DNA of 32,110 nucleotides from Gemmatimonadales bacterium (GTDB lineage: Bacteria; Gemmatimonadota; Gemmatimonadetes; Gemmatimonadales; GWC2-71-9), in assembly GCA_025928645.1 (NCBI GenBank), contig JAICJD010000025.1:1-32110 (forward strand), written 5' to 3'. The translations under genes and the position numbers were made by a program. Positions 7,325 to 14,495 of this stretch are shown piece by piece. How positions within the stretch are numbered: position 1 is the first letter of the stretch; each line of letters starts with the position of its first letter. The notes under the pieces are model-generated. The model did not search any database. It worked only from the letters and a program-made list of their open reading frames with translations, and had not been told where the DNA came from.

Positions 7325-8632
7325 ATGTACCTCGTCGAGCTGAGACCGGGCAAAGAAGAGCTGTACCGATCCACCGAGGAGCTCGCCGCCGCGATCCGGA
7401 GCGGGGACGTGGACGCGCAGTCGCGGATCTATCACCGGGCCACGTCGAAGTGGATCTCGGTGACCCTGCACCCGCAGTACAAGGCGATCGTCTCGGAGCG
7501 CACGCCCCAGCCGCCGCCGCCGCCGCCGCTCCGGACCAACTGGACGTTCTTCAACGATTCGGCCGACTCTCTCGCCGGCGCGAACGACCCGGATCCGGAC
7601 GACAAGAACGATGACGGCCGCGGGGGCGATCCCAACCACCCCTGGCGTCGTCCGCTCGCGCTCACGATCACCGGCGCCCTGCTCATTCTCGGGCTGCAGC
7701 TTGCCGCGTCGGGGCCCAAGCCGCCGTGGGCCTCGACCCAGCGGCATCCGACTCCGGCTGAGACCGCGCGCCCCGCGGCGGCGCCGGCACCCGCCCCCGC
7801 CTCGGAAGGCGTATCCTCGGCTTCGCTGCCGCCGGAGGCCCGCCCGGCGCGCGACGCGTCACCGACGATCTCGCTGGTGACCGCCGGCGCGAGCTGGACC
7901 GAGCTCAACCGCGGCTATCTCGCCTCGGCCGACGAGGCCGCCCAGCCGGCGCCCGCCGCCGCGCCCAAGCGGCTGCCGGCCGCGCCCGTCCTGCGGCCCA
8001 AGGCATTGCTCGGCGCGATCACGCCGGCGTTCCCTGCCAAGGCACCGGCCAGTGCCGGGAGCGTGCTCGGCTTTCTGCAGCGGTGGTCCGCGGCGCAGGA
8101 CTCGGTGCTCGCCCGGCTGGAGAGCGGAATGCGGGTCGCCCGGCTGGACAATCTGTTCGCTTCCGATCGGTTCAGCCCGGCCGGCGGCGTCACCGAGACG
8201 CGGATGAGCCTGGCGGGCGCGGCCAACTTCGTCCGGATCTATCGGCAGCAGCAGGCGGCGATCGATCGGCGCTTCCAGGAATCGTTCGCGGCCTCGGCCA
8301 AGGCCAACGGGTGGACCCCGGCGGAGGCGCGGACCTGGTACGCCCGGACGTCGCGCGTCGAGGACCCTCAGCTTGCGAGCCTCACCTCATCGCTGATTCA
8401 GGGCGTGGACAGTCTGCTCGGCGTGCTGGATGCGCAGGCGGGGACGTACCGGCTCACGCGGAATGCCATTCACTTCGAGGATCCCACGGCGGCCCGCGAG
8501 TACATGGCGCTGCGGGAGCGGATTTTGGGGACGCTCGACTCGGCGAAAGCCGAGGGCGGCGCCGACCAGCCGGGCCCGATGAGCTACCTGCTCAGGGCGA
8601 TCGGCTCTACCCATCTGCCGATCGGGACCTGA
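7325..8632 (+). CDS. single-pass membrane protein with small N-terminal module, function unknown
   Basis: A 435-residue protein that I do not recognise as a named family. Residues 1-55 form a compact module (YLVELRPGKEELYR ... RIYHRATSKWISVTLHP) that looks like the short GYF_2-like interaction modules placed at the N-terminus of bacterial membrane proteins; this likeness is tentative. A poly-Pro stretch (62-68) and an acidic linker (DPDPDDKNDD) lead to one membrane helix at about 109-127. An Ala/Pro-rich region and a helical C-terminal domain (about 235-435) follow. The topology suggests a cytosolic sensor module coupled to a periplasmic domain. The 3' end overlaps the convergent phosphatase gene by 26 bases. 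Confidence 0.7.
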   Translation: MYLVELRPGKEELYRSTEELAAAIRSGDVDAQSRIYHRATSKWISVTLHPQYKAIVSERTPQPPPPPPLRTNWTFFNDSADSLAGANDPDPDDKNDDGRGGDPNHPWRRPLALTITGALLILGLQLAASGPKPPWASTQRHPTPAETARPAAAPAPAPASEGVSSASLPPEARPARDASPTISLVTAGASWTELNRGYLASADEAAQPAPAAAPKRLPAAPVLRPKALLGAITPAFPAKAPASAGSVLGFLQRWSAAQDSVLARLESGMRVARLDNLFASDRFSPAGGVTETRMSLAGAANFVRIYRQQQAAIDRRFQESFAASAKANGWTPAEARTWYARTSRVEDPQLASLTSSLIQGVDSLLGVLDAQAGTYRLTRNAIHFEDPTAAREYMALRERILGTLDSAKAEGGADQPGPMSYLLRAIGSTHLPIGT

Positions 8633-9416
8633 CCGCCGGGTCAGGCTCCTCGATCGGCTCGTCCCGCAAAACCTGGCCCGGCCGCTCGACCATCGCCCGC
8701 TCGGCGGCGGCCTGCTCGCCTCGCGCGCACAAGGCGTCGTAGGCCTCGAGCGGCGACACGCCGACGCGCCGCGGCCCGTGATGGTCCGTCCCGATGATGT
8801 CCACCATCCCCTCAGCTACCATGGCCCAGGCGCGCGCCTCCGATTCCGGGCGGTGGTCGCGGTAGTGTCCGGTAAAGCTCCCCGCGTTCACCTGCAGTAG
8901 CGCTCCCAGCTCGCGCCACCGGCGCATCACCGCCAGGGCATTCGCTCCGCTCGGATAGCGGTAGCGCTCGGGGTGCGCGACGACGATGCGCCGGCCGGCA
9001 GCCACCACCGCTTCGATCACATCCTCGTGCGTTCCCCGGAGATCGAACCCGAACTCGATGAGGAGCGCGCGGGAGCCGTCGAGGCCCACGTCGGTTCGTC
9101 CGGCGATTCGCCGCACCGACTCGGCATCGGGGGCCCAGATCTCCTGGCCCAGGCCGAGCACCGGCAGGTCGCTTTCCCGGGCTACCGCGTCGGCCAGACG
9201 GTCGAACGCACGGCGCTGCATCTCGAGCTCCCGGTCGAGTGCGGCCTCCGTACCGAGGCGAGGCACCAGCAGATGCGGCGTGGCGACGAGGGTCCGAACC
9301 CCCTCGGCGTAGAGACTCCGGAGCGCGTCGAGGGACTCGGCCACTGTGGCGCAGCCGTCGTCGACGCCGGGAACGATGTGGTTGTGGAAGTCGATGAAGG
9401 GCGGAAGGTGACGCAT
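8607..9416 (-). CDS. PHP-type tyrosine-protein phosphatase (CpsB/YwqE family)
   Basis: A 269-residue cytoplasmic metal-dependent phosphatase of the PHP fold. This family dephosphorylates bacterial tyrosine kinases that control capsule and exopolysaccharide export. Metal-ligand motifs are visible: IDFHNHIVPGVDDG at the N-terminus, ATPHLL, a central EFGFDLRG strand with a conserved Glu, VAHPERYRY and the C-terminal GTDHHG. Order and length agree with CpsB/YwqE. The ATG at 9416 was chosen over an in-frame TTG at 9434 because the fold starts directly after it. Neither has a Shine-Dalgarno sequence, but TACATT lies 8 bases upstream of the ATG. No kinase or polysaccharide genes are in the window. 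Confidence 0.87.
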   Translation of the reverse strand: MRHLPPFIDFHNHIVPGVDDGCATVAESLDALRSLYAEGVRTLVATPHLLVPRLGTEAALDRELEMQRRAFDRLADAVARESDLPVLGLGQEIWAPDAESVRRIAGRTDVGLDGSRALLIEFGFDLRGTHEDVIEAVVAAGRRIVVAHPERYRYPSGANALAVMRRWRELGALLQVNAGSFTGHYRDHRPESEARAWAMVAEGMVDIIGTDHHGPRRVGVSPLEAYDALCARGEQAAAERAMVERPGQVLRDEPIEEPDPAVRSRSADG

Positions 9417-9424
9417 GCGAAGGA

Positions 9425-9430
9425 AATGTA
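9425..9430 (-). promoter_or_regulatory. -10-like hexamer before the phosphatase start
   Basis: On the minus strand TACATT lies 8 bases before the ATG at 9416 and there is no ribosome-binding site between them. The position fits a leaderless or nearly leaderless transcript. It shares an 80-base divergent gap with the aminotransferase start. Confidence 0.35.
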
Positions 9431-9484
9431 GCAACGAGCGGGCCAGAAATGCCGCTCCCGCTTACCGCCCCCCGCCGTCCCTGT

Positions 9485-9490
9485 TACCCT
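9485..9490 (+). promoter_or_regulatory. -10-like hexamer before the aminotransferase start
   Basis: TACCCT lies 6 bases before the GTG at 9497 with no Shine-Dalgarno sequence between. A weak -35 candidate (CTTACC) lies 18 bases further upstream. This fits a leaderless transcript. Confidence 0.35.
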
Positions 9491-9496
9491 TCCCGC

Positions 9497-10723
9497 GTGT
9501 CTACCGCCCGCCGTACCCATGGCTTCCGCGAGTCCGTGATCCGCGGCATGAGCCGGCTCGCCCGCGAGCACCGGTCCATCAACCTGGCGCAGGGCTTCCC
9601 CAACTTCGCGGCGCCTGCGCTGCTCAAGGAAGCCGCCGCCCGCGCCATCCGCGACGACATCAATCAGTACGCGATCACCTGGGGCGCCGGAGCGCTGCGC
9701 GAGGCGATCGCGAGAAAGTACGAGCGGTGGTACGGGCTCCGGGCCGACCCGGAGCGCGAGATCACGGTGACCTGCGGTGCCACCGAGGCGATGATCTCGA
9801 GCCTGCTCGCCCTGGTGAACCCGGGCGACGAGGTCATCGTGTTCGAGCCATTCTATGAGAACTACGGTCCCGACACGATCCTCGCGGACGCGCGGCCGGT
9901 CTACGTGCCGCTCGAGCCCGGGGAGCCGCTCGATCTCGAGCGCCTGGCCGCGGCGTTCTCCCCGCGCACGCGGGCGATCATCGTCAACACCCCGAGCAAC
10001 CCGTCGGGCCGCGTGCTCACGCGCGCGGAGCTCGGCGCCATCGCCGAGCTCTGCATTCGGTACGACGCGCTCGCGGTGACCGACGAGATCTACGAGCATA
10101 TCCGCTTCGAGGGCGAGCACGTGCCCATCGCCACGCTGCCCGGCATGCGCGAGCGCACGGTGACCATCAGCGGCGCCTCGAAGACGTTCAGCGTGACCGG
10201 GTGGCGGATCGGCTGGATCGTGGCGCCGGCGGCGCTCACCGACGCGATCCGGAAGGTGCACGATTTCCTCACGGTGGGGGCGCCCGCGCCGCTGCAGGAG
10301 GCCATCGCCGTCGGGCTCGACGAGCTGGACGCGAGCTTCTATGCCGGGCTCACGGCGATGTACCTGGGCAAGCGCGACCTGCTGCACGCCGCGCTGCTCG
10401 ACGCGGGGTTCCGTTGCCGCGCGCCGGAGGGCGCCTACTACATCCTCGCCGACTTCACCGCGCTGGCGGCCGCTGCCGGCGGCGCCGCTCGCGACGACAC
10501 GGCCTTCGCCGAATGGCTGAGCCGCGAGGTCGGCGTGACGCCGGTCCCGGGCTCGAGCTTCTACCGCGAGGGCGGTGGGCGCTCGATGGTGCGGTTCGTC
10601 TTCTGCAAGACCGAAGACATCCTGAGCGAGGCGGCGCGCCGGCTGCGCGGGCTCCGCGACGTGGCCGCGCGGACCGAGCCGCGCGAAGGCCGTCCGGCGC
10701 TGGAGAGCGGTCTCCAGCGCTGA
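9497..10723 (+). CDS. PLP-dependent aminotransferase, class I/II
   Basis: A 408-residue fold-type I enzyme of the cytoplasm. It has the substrate-loop motif LAQGFPNF, the GATEAM cofactor-phosphate segment, the NTPSNPSGRV motif, TDEIYEHI with the pyridine-contacting Asp, and SGASKTFSVTGWRIGW with the Schiff-base lysine. The LAQGFPxF signature places it near the YbdL/kynurenine-oxoglutarate and methionine aminotransferase group, so a role in methionine salvage or amino-acid interconversion is likely. The exact substrate is open. The GTG at 9497 was chosen because similarity begins just after it; an ATG at 9449 would overlap the divergent promoter gap. The C-terminal 20 residues are an Arg/Glu-rich extension. 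Confidence 0.9.
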   Translation: MSTARRTHGFRESVIRGMSRLAREHRSINLAQGFPNFAAPALLKEAAARAIRDDINQYAITWGAGALREAIARKYERWYGLRADPEREITVTCGATEAMISSLLALVNPGDEVIVFEPFYENYGPDTILADARPVYVPLEPGEPLDLERLAAAFSPRTRAIIVNTPSNPSGRVLTRAELGAIAELCIRYDALAVTDEIYEHIRFEGEHVPIATLPGMRERTVTISGASKTFSVTGWRIGWIVAPAALTDAIRKVHDFLTVGAPAPLQEAIAVGLDELDASFYAGLTAMYLGKRDLLHAALLDAGFRCRAPEGAYYILADFTALAAAAGGAARDDTAFAEWLSREVGVTPVPGSSFYREGGGRSMVRFVFCKTEDILSEAARRLRGLRDVAARTEPREGRPALESGLQR

Positions 10724-10826
10724 GGCCGCGAGGGCGCGGCGCCCCCCGCTCGACCGCCTGATGCACCGGGCCCGGGGCCGGGTGCCGGTGTGATCCACGC
10801 CATGGCCGGAAGTGCTCCGCGTTCGG

Positions 10827-10832
10827 TACGAT
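10827..10832 (+). promoter_or_regulatory. -10-like hexamer before the Ig-like lipoprotein start
   Basis: TACGAT lies 7 bases before the ATG at 10840. The intervening CCGGAGC places GGAG only one base from the ATG, too near to act as a ribosome-binding site. It fits a leaderless transcript. Confidence 0.35.
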
Positions 10833-10839
10833 CCGGAGC

Positions 10840-11589
10840 ATGCCGGGCCGGGTCCAGCTTCTTCTCCCTCCGCTCTTTTTCCTGGCCGCCTGCCGCGGCG
10901 ACGACCTCACCTTGCCCGGAACGGGCGACCCGACCCTCACGATCGTGGCGGGCGACCAGCAGACCGCCGCCGTCGGGGAGTTCGTCCCCGAGCCGCTGGT
11001 CGTCCGCCTGGTGGACGGCGCGGGCAATCCGATCGCCGGCGCCACCGTATCGTTCCGCTTCAGCGAGGCCGTGCCCGATGCGCAGGTGAGCCCGAGCGCG
11101 CCCGCCACCGACCAACGCGGCGAAGCCGGCGCCAACGCGCGACTTGGCAGCCAGGCCGGGGACCAGCCCATCCAGGCCGTGGTGACGATGCCTGATGGGA
11201 GCCTCGAGGTGCTGTTCCGGCTCACCGCGCTAGCCAAGCCGGGCGGCGGCCCCGGCGTCGGCGGTGGGGGCGGGGGCGACGATGGCGGCGGCGGATCGGC
11301 GGGCCCGCCCCCGCCGGGCGGGGGCGACCCGCCGGGGGACGGTGGAGGCGCAGGCGGGGGTAACGGGGGCAGCGGCGGAAACGGCAATGATGGTGGCAAC
11401 GGTAACGGCGGGAACGGAGGCAACGGCGGAGGCAACGGCGGCGGCGGCGGTCACCACGACAACGGCGGCAAGGACCATCACGACAAGCCCGATGGCGGAA
11501 AGCATCATGACGACGACGGCCACGGGCACCACGGCAAGGGCGGTGGCGGGGGGAACGGCGGAGGCCACGCGCTACCTGCAAGTGCTTAA
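10840..11589 (+). CDS. Ig-like (Big-type) lipoprotein with Gly/Asn/His/Asp-rich tail
   Basis: A 249-residue predicted lipoprotein. The lipobox LAAC puts the lipidated Cys at residue 18. Residues about 30-125 resemble a bacterial Ig-like (Big_1-type) domain: PEPLVVRLVDGAGNPIAGATVSFRF followed by a TDQRGEAGA turn, the pattern of intimin/invasin-like and polysaccharide-binding repeats. From residue about 130 to the end the chain is low complexity, first Gly/Pro, then repeats of GGNGG and GNGG, then clusters of His and Asp (GHHDNGGKDHHD, KHHDDDGHGHH). The tail is probably disordered, hydrophilic and able to bind divalent metals; that is inference. The tail's GGC/GGT/AAC repeats are prone to slippage, so length may vary between strains. 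Confidence 0.72.
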   Translation: MPGRVQLLLPPLFFLAACRGDDLTLPGTGDPTLTIVAGDQQTAAVGEFVPEPLVVRLVDGAGNPIAGATVSFRFSEAVPDAQVSPSAPATDQRGEAGANARLGSQAGDQPIQAVVTMPDGSLEVLFRLTALAKPGGGPGVGGGGGGDDGGGGSAGPPPPGGGDPPGDGGGAGGGNGGSGGNGNDGGNGNGGNGGNGGGNGGGGGHHDNGGKDHHDKPDGGKHHDDDGHGHHGKGGGGGNGGGHALPASA

Positions 11590-11594
11590 AGTAG

Positions 11595-11614
11595 AATGTG
11601 ATCCACATCACATT
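11595..11614. promoter_or_regulatory. perfect CRP/FNR-type palindrome
   Basis: AATGTGAT-CCAC-ATCACATT is an exact inverted repeat with 8-base arms and matches the CRP consensus TGTGA-N6-TCACA at every defined position. It lies 5 bases after the upstream stop codon and about 200 bases before the next ATG, in the only gap that could serve the coiled-coil lipoprotein gene. No CRP gene is in the window. Confidence 0.55.
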
Positions 11615-11778
11615 AGATCGCTGAGGGGTAGCGACTTGGGCGCCCCCTGATTATCCTTCGGGCGCTCTCGACCCAACTACGCATTTCCGGAGTACGGCTC
11701 CCTCTGGCCGGTGCACCCGCTCCCTGTGGGCGGGCGCTCTCGTGCGGACGGGTCGCGGGCGGTGGCGTCCGTGCGGAG

Positions 11779-11784
11779 TATCCT
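11779..11784 (+). promoter_or_regulatory. possible -10 element for the coiled-coil lipoprotein gene
   Basis: TATCCT lies 27 bases before the ATG, leaving room for a short leader with the GGGAGG ribosome-binding site. No good -35 is visible, so an activator could be needed. Confidence 0.3.
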
Positions 11785-11811
11785 CAAAAATCGCCGAGCA
11801 GGGAGGTATGC

Positions 11812-12729
11812 ATGCGGAAGTACGCTTGGACTCTGATCGTGGTCGGCGCCCTCGCGTCGACCGGCTGCAACCAGGCTGAGCTCAAGAAGGCGCTGGCCGA
11901 CGCGAAGAGCGCGGAGGCCCAGAAGGACAGTCTGCTGACCGAAGTGCTCGAGACCACCCAGTTCGTCACCGATGTCAACAGTGAGCTGGCCAAGGCCAAG
12001 AGCCTCGCGGCCGCCAACGCGAGCTCCGATCCGGGCCTGCCGGGTGCCCGCAAGGATCGTGAGGACCGCAAGGCCGCGCTCGCGCGGGTGCAGTCGGTCA
12101 TCGCCAAGCTGAACGAGAGCGAGTCCAAGCTGGCCGAGACCGAGGCCCGCGCCAAGTCGTCCCGCCAGCGGAATGCGCGCCTGCTCGCCCAGATCGAGAC
12201 CTACAAGAAGACGATCGACGATCTCCGCGCCACCGCCGAGGCCCAGAAGGCCGACTTCGAGACGCAGCTCGCCGCGGCCAACACCCAGATCGCCACGCTG
12301 GCCGGCCGGGTGGACACGCTGACGACCGAAAAGGGCCAGCTCGAGAGCGACAAGGCCGCGCTGTCGGACACCGTGGTCAATCTCACCGCCTACAAGAACA
12401 CGGTGTACTACGCGGTGGGCACGAAGGACGAGCTCATGAAGAAGGGGATCATCACCAAGGAAGGCTCGAAGTTCCTGGTGTTCGGCGGCACCCGCCTCGA
12501 GCCCGCGAGGAACCTGACCCCCGAGAGCTTCACGGCCATCGACAAGACCACCAACACGTCGATTCCGCTTCCCCGGACCGACAAGAAGTACAAGATCGTC
12601 TCGCGCCAGAGCCCGACCTACCTCGCCCAGGGCGTTGCCAAGGACGGGAAGATCTCGGGGACGCTCGAGATCGCGCAGCCGGAGGCGTTCTGGTCTGCGT
12701 CCAAGTACCTCATTCTCGTGCAGGACTGA
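11812..12729 (+). CDS. coiled-coil lipoprotein with conserved C-terminal domain
   Basis: A 305-residue predicted lipoprotein with a lipobox-like STGC giving Cys19. Residues about 22-200 are a long heptad-like helix rich in Lys, Glu, Ala and Gln. The C-terminal 100 residues form a separate domain opening with NTVYYAVGTKDELMKKGIITK and containing LEPARNLTPESF. This layout, a coiled coil followed by a YYxxGTKxEL module, resembles proteins annotated in Bacteroidota as Cbp1-type adhesin-like lipoproteins; the resemblance is from memory and adhesion is not shown here. The start is well supported by GGGAGG five bases upstream of the ATG. A textbook terminator follows 37 bases after the stop, so the gene is monocistronic. 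Confidence 0.75.
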   Translation: MRKYAWTLIVVGALASTGCNQAELKKALADAKSAEAQKDSLLTEVLETTQFVTDVNSELAKAKSLAAANASSDPGLPGARKDREDRKAALARVQSVIAKLNESESKLAETEARAKSSRQRNARLLAQIETYKKTIDDLRATAEAQKADFETQLAAANTQIATLAGRVDTLTTEKGQLESDKAALSDTVVNLTAYKNTVYYAVGTKDELMKKGIITKEGSKFLVFGGTRLEPARNLTPESFTAIDKTTNTSIPLPRTDKKYKIVSRQSPTYLAQGVAKDGKISGTLEIAQPEAFWSASKYLILVQD

Positions 12730-12766
12730 GCGAAGCCAGGGGGAGCCGAACCCCGGAACAGATCGC

Positions 12767-12797
12767 GACGGCCATCTTCGGGTGGCCGTCATTTTTT
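12767..12797 (+). terminator. intrinsic terminator
   Basis: GACGGCCA and TGGCCGTC form a perfect 8-bp stem around TCTTCGGG, followed by ATTTTTT. It lies 37 bases after the stop of the coiled-coil lipoprotein gene. Confidence 0.88.
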
Positions 12798-13069
12798 GGT
12801 CCCATGTACAATCAATTGATGATAAATTGAGCAGCGTTTGTATGCCTTAATCTTTTGTCGTCAATGGCTTTGAAAACGCGTTGTCAACAGTTTCGACATC
12901 GACTGAGGAAAACCGGCGCGTGGGGACATGCGCGCCGGGGACACCGCCGACGCGCTGAAGGTGACGACAAGCAAAGGGGAGGCCCCCGTTCCCAGGCTGG
13001 GCGTCCGAGATCCGAGCGACCTCAGGCCGTACCGCTGCGTCGCTCCCCGGTTCGGGGACAGATATATTC
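12798..13069. other. gene-free gap beginning with an AT-rich island
   Basis: Bases 12791-12900 are about 37% GC by hand count, far below the surroundings. They contain the perfect palindrome ATCAATTGAT (12811-12820). They also hold a leftward promoter-like pair, TTGACG (12859-12864) and TACAAA (12837-12842), spaced 16 bases. From about 12910 the composition returns to normal, with a small hairpin CCGGCGCG/CGCGCCGG near 12916-12941 and a TATATT at 13063-13068. No protein gene is supported. Confidence 0.5.
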
Positions 13070-13099
13070 GACGGCCGGTGCCCTATGGCGCCGGCCGTC
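13070..13099 (+). promoter_or_regulatory. strong leader stem-loop before the amidohydrolase gene
   Basis: GACGGCCGGTGCC and GGCGCCGGCCGTC form a 13-bp stem with one G-U pair and a CTAT loop, followed by TTCCTTTCC. It ends 26 bases before the ATG. If transcription starts upstream it could act as an attenuator or mRNA-stabilising element. Confidence 0.45.
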
Positions 13100-13125
13100 T
13101 TCCTTTCCAGTCTTCCGGAGCGCGC

Positions 13126-14448
13126 ATGTCGAAGGGTGCGGCGTGGGCGATCGCCCGCGTATCGCGTGGGGCGCTCCTGGCCGCGAGCGTCATGGCCGCG
13201 CCGCTCGGCGCGCAGAGCCAGCCGGCCGTGGTGGCCATCCGGGCCGGGCGCCTGCTCGACGTGGAGCGCGGGCAGGTGCTGCGCGATCAGGTGATTCTGG
13301 TTCGGGGCGATCGTATCAGCGCCGTGCAGCCGGCCTCGTCCGCGCTGCCGCCGGGCGCGCGGGTGATCGACCTGCGGCGCTACACGGTTCTCCCCGGCCT
13401 GATCGACTGCCACAGCCACCTGGTGGGCGAGGCCGAAGCGGCCGACGTGCTCGAGCCGCTCGAGCGCACCGAGACCCAGGACGCGATGAGCGGGGTGCGC
13501 AACGCTCGCGCGACCCTGCTGGCGGGGTTCACCTCGGTGCGCGACGTCGGCACCTACCGGGCGTTCGTGGACGTGGGCCTGCGCGACGCGATCAACGACG
13601 GCACGGTGATCGGCCCGCGCATGGAGGTGGCCGGCGCCTACGTCACCGTGACGGGCGGCGGCGGCGAGGTGGTGGGGGCCGCGCCCGACGTCGTGGTGCC
13701 GCCCGCGTTCCGTTTCGGCGTCGCCAACACGGCCGACCAGGTGCGCGAGCGCGTCCGGGCCATTCTGAACGGCGGCGCCGACTTCATCAAGATCATCGCC
13801 ACCGGCGCCGTCCTCACCCACGGCACCGAGCCCGGCGCCTCCGAGTACACCGAGGAGCAGCTCCATGCGGCGGTGGAGCAGGCGGCGGAGTACGGCACCT
13901 TCGTGGCGGCGCACGCGCACGGCGCCGAGGGGATCAAGCGGGCGGTGCGGGCCGGCGTGCGCTCGATCGAGCACGGATCGCTCATCGACGACGAGGGCAT
14001 CGCCCTCATGAAGCAGCACGGCACCTGGCTCGTGGCCGACATCTGGAACGGCGACTACATCGACAGCGTCGGGCGCGCCCAGCACTGGTCCGACGAGATC
14101 CTGCGCAAGAACACCGAGACCACGGACGCGCAGCGAGCCGGCTTCCGGAAGGCGGTGGCCGCCGGGGTCCACATCGCCTACGGGACCGACAGCGGCGTCT
14201 ATCCGCACGGCCTCAACGCCATGCAGCTCCCCTACATGGTGAAGTACGGGCTCACGCCGATGCAGGCGGTCCAGAGCGCCACCATCTCCGCCGCTCGGCT
14301 CATGCGCTGGGAGGACCGGGTCGGCTCGATCGCGGCGGGCAAGTACGCCGACGTGATCGCGGTCGAGGGCGACGCGCTGGCGGATCTCCATTCGTTCATG
14401 AAGGTGGCGTTCGTCATGAAGGGCGGCGTCGTCTACAAGGGCCCGTGA
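13126..14448 (+). CDS. secreted amidohydrolase (dipeptidase/imidazolonepropionase-like)
   Basis: A 440-residue metal-dependent hydrolase of the amidohydrolase superfamily. The N-terminus (MAAPLGAQ near residue 28) is a signal peptide, so the enzyme is exported. Metal-centre residues are all present: His96 and His98 (DCHSH), a likely carboxylated Lys222 (FIKIIATG), His263 and His265 (AAHAHG), His283 (IEHGS) and Asp355 (GTDSG). The Lys-type binuclear centre and exported location match the Xaa-Pro/Xaa-Arg dipeptidase subgroup better than cytosolic imidazolonepropionase; the substrate is inferred. The ATG has CCGGAG six bases upstream and starts the signal peptide directly; longer in-frame starts upstream would run through the leader hairpin. 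An S9 peptidase follows after 47 bases, probably in one operon. Confidence 0.88.
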   Translation: MSKGAAWAIARVSRGALLAASVMAAPLGAQSQPAVVAIRAGRLLDVERGQVLRDQVILVRGDRISAVQPASSALPPGARVIDLRRYTVLPGLIDCHSHLVGEAEAADVLEPLERTETQDAMSGVRNARATLLAGFTSVRDVGTYRAFVDVGLRDAINDGTVIGPRMEVAGAYVTVTGGGGEVVGAAPDVVVPPAFRFGVANTADQVRERVRAILNGGADFIKIIATGAVLTHGTEPGASEYTEEQLHAAVEQAAEYGTFVAAHAHGAEGIKRAVRAGVRSIEHGSLIDDEGIALMKQHGTWLVADIWNGDYIDSVGRAQHWSDEILRKNTETTDAQRAGFRKAVAAGVHIAYGTDSGVYPHGLNAMQLPYMVKYGLTPMQAVQSATISAARLMRWEDRVGSIAAGKYADVIAVEGDALADLHSFMKVAFVMKGGVVYKGP

Positions 14449-14495
14449 GAGGCATCCCGTTGAAAAGCTCCGTGGTGAAATCCTTGGAGGTTTGA

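Noticed and set aside
12847-14391. A 514-codon open frame opposite the amidohydrolase gene
   Set aside because: Composition is that of an antisense shadow (Arg/His/Val/Gly-rich), and the opposite strand carries a complete metal site.
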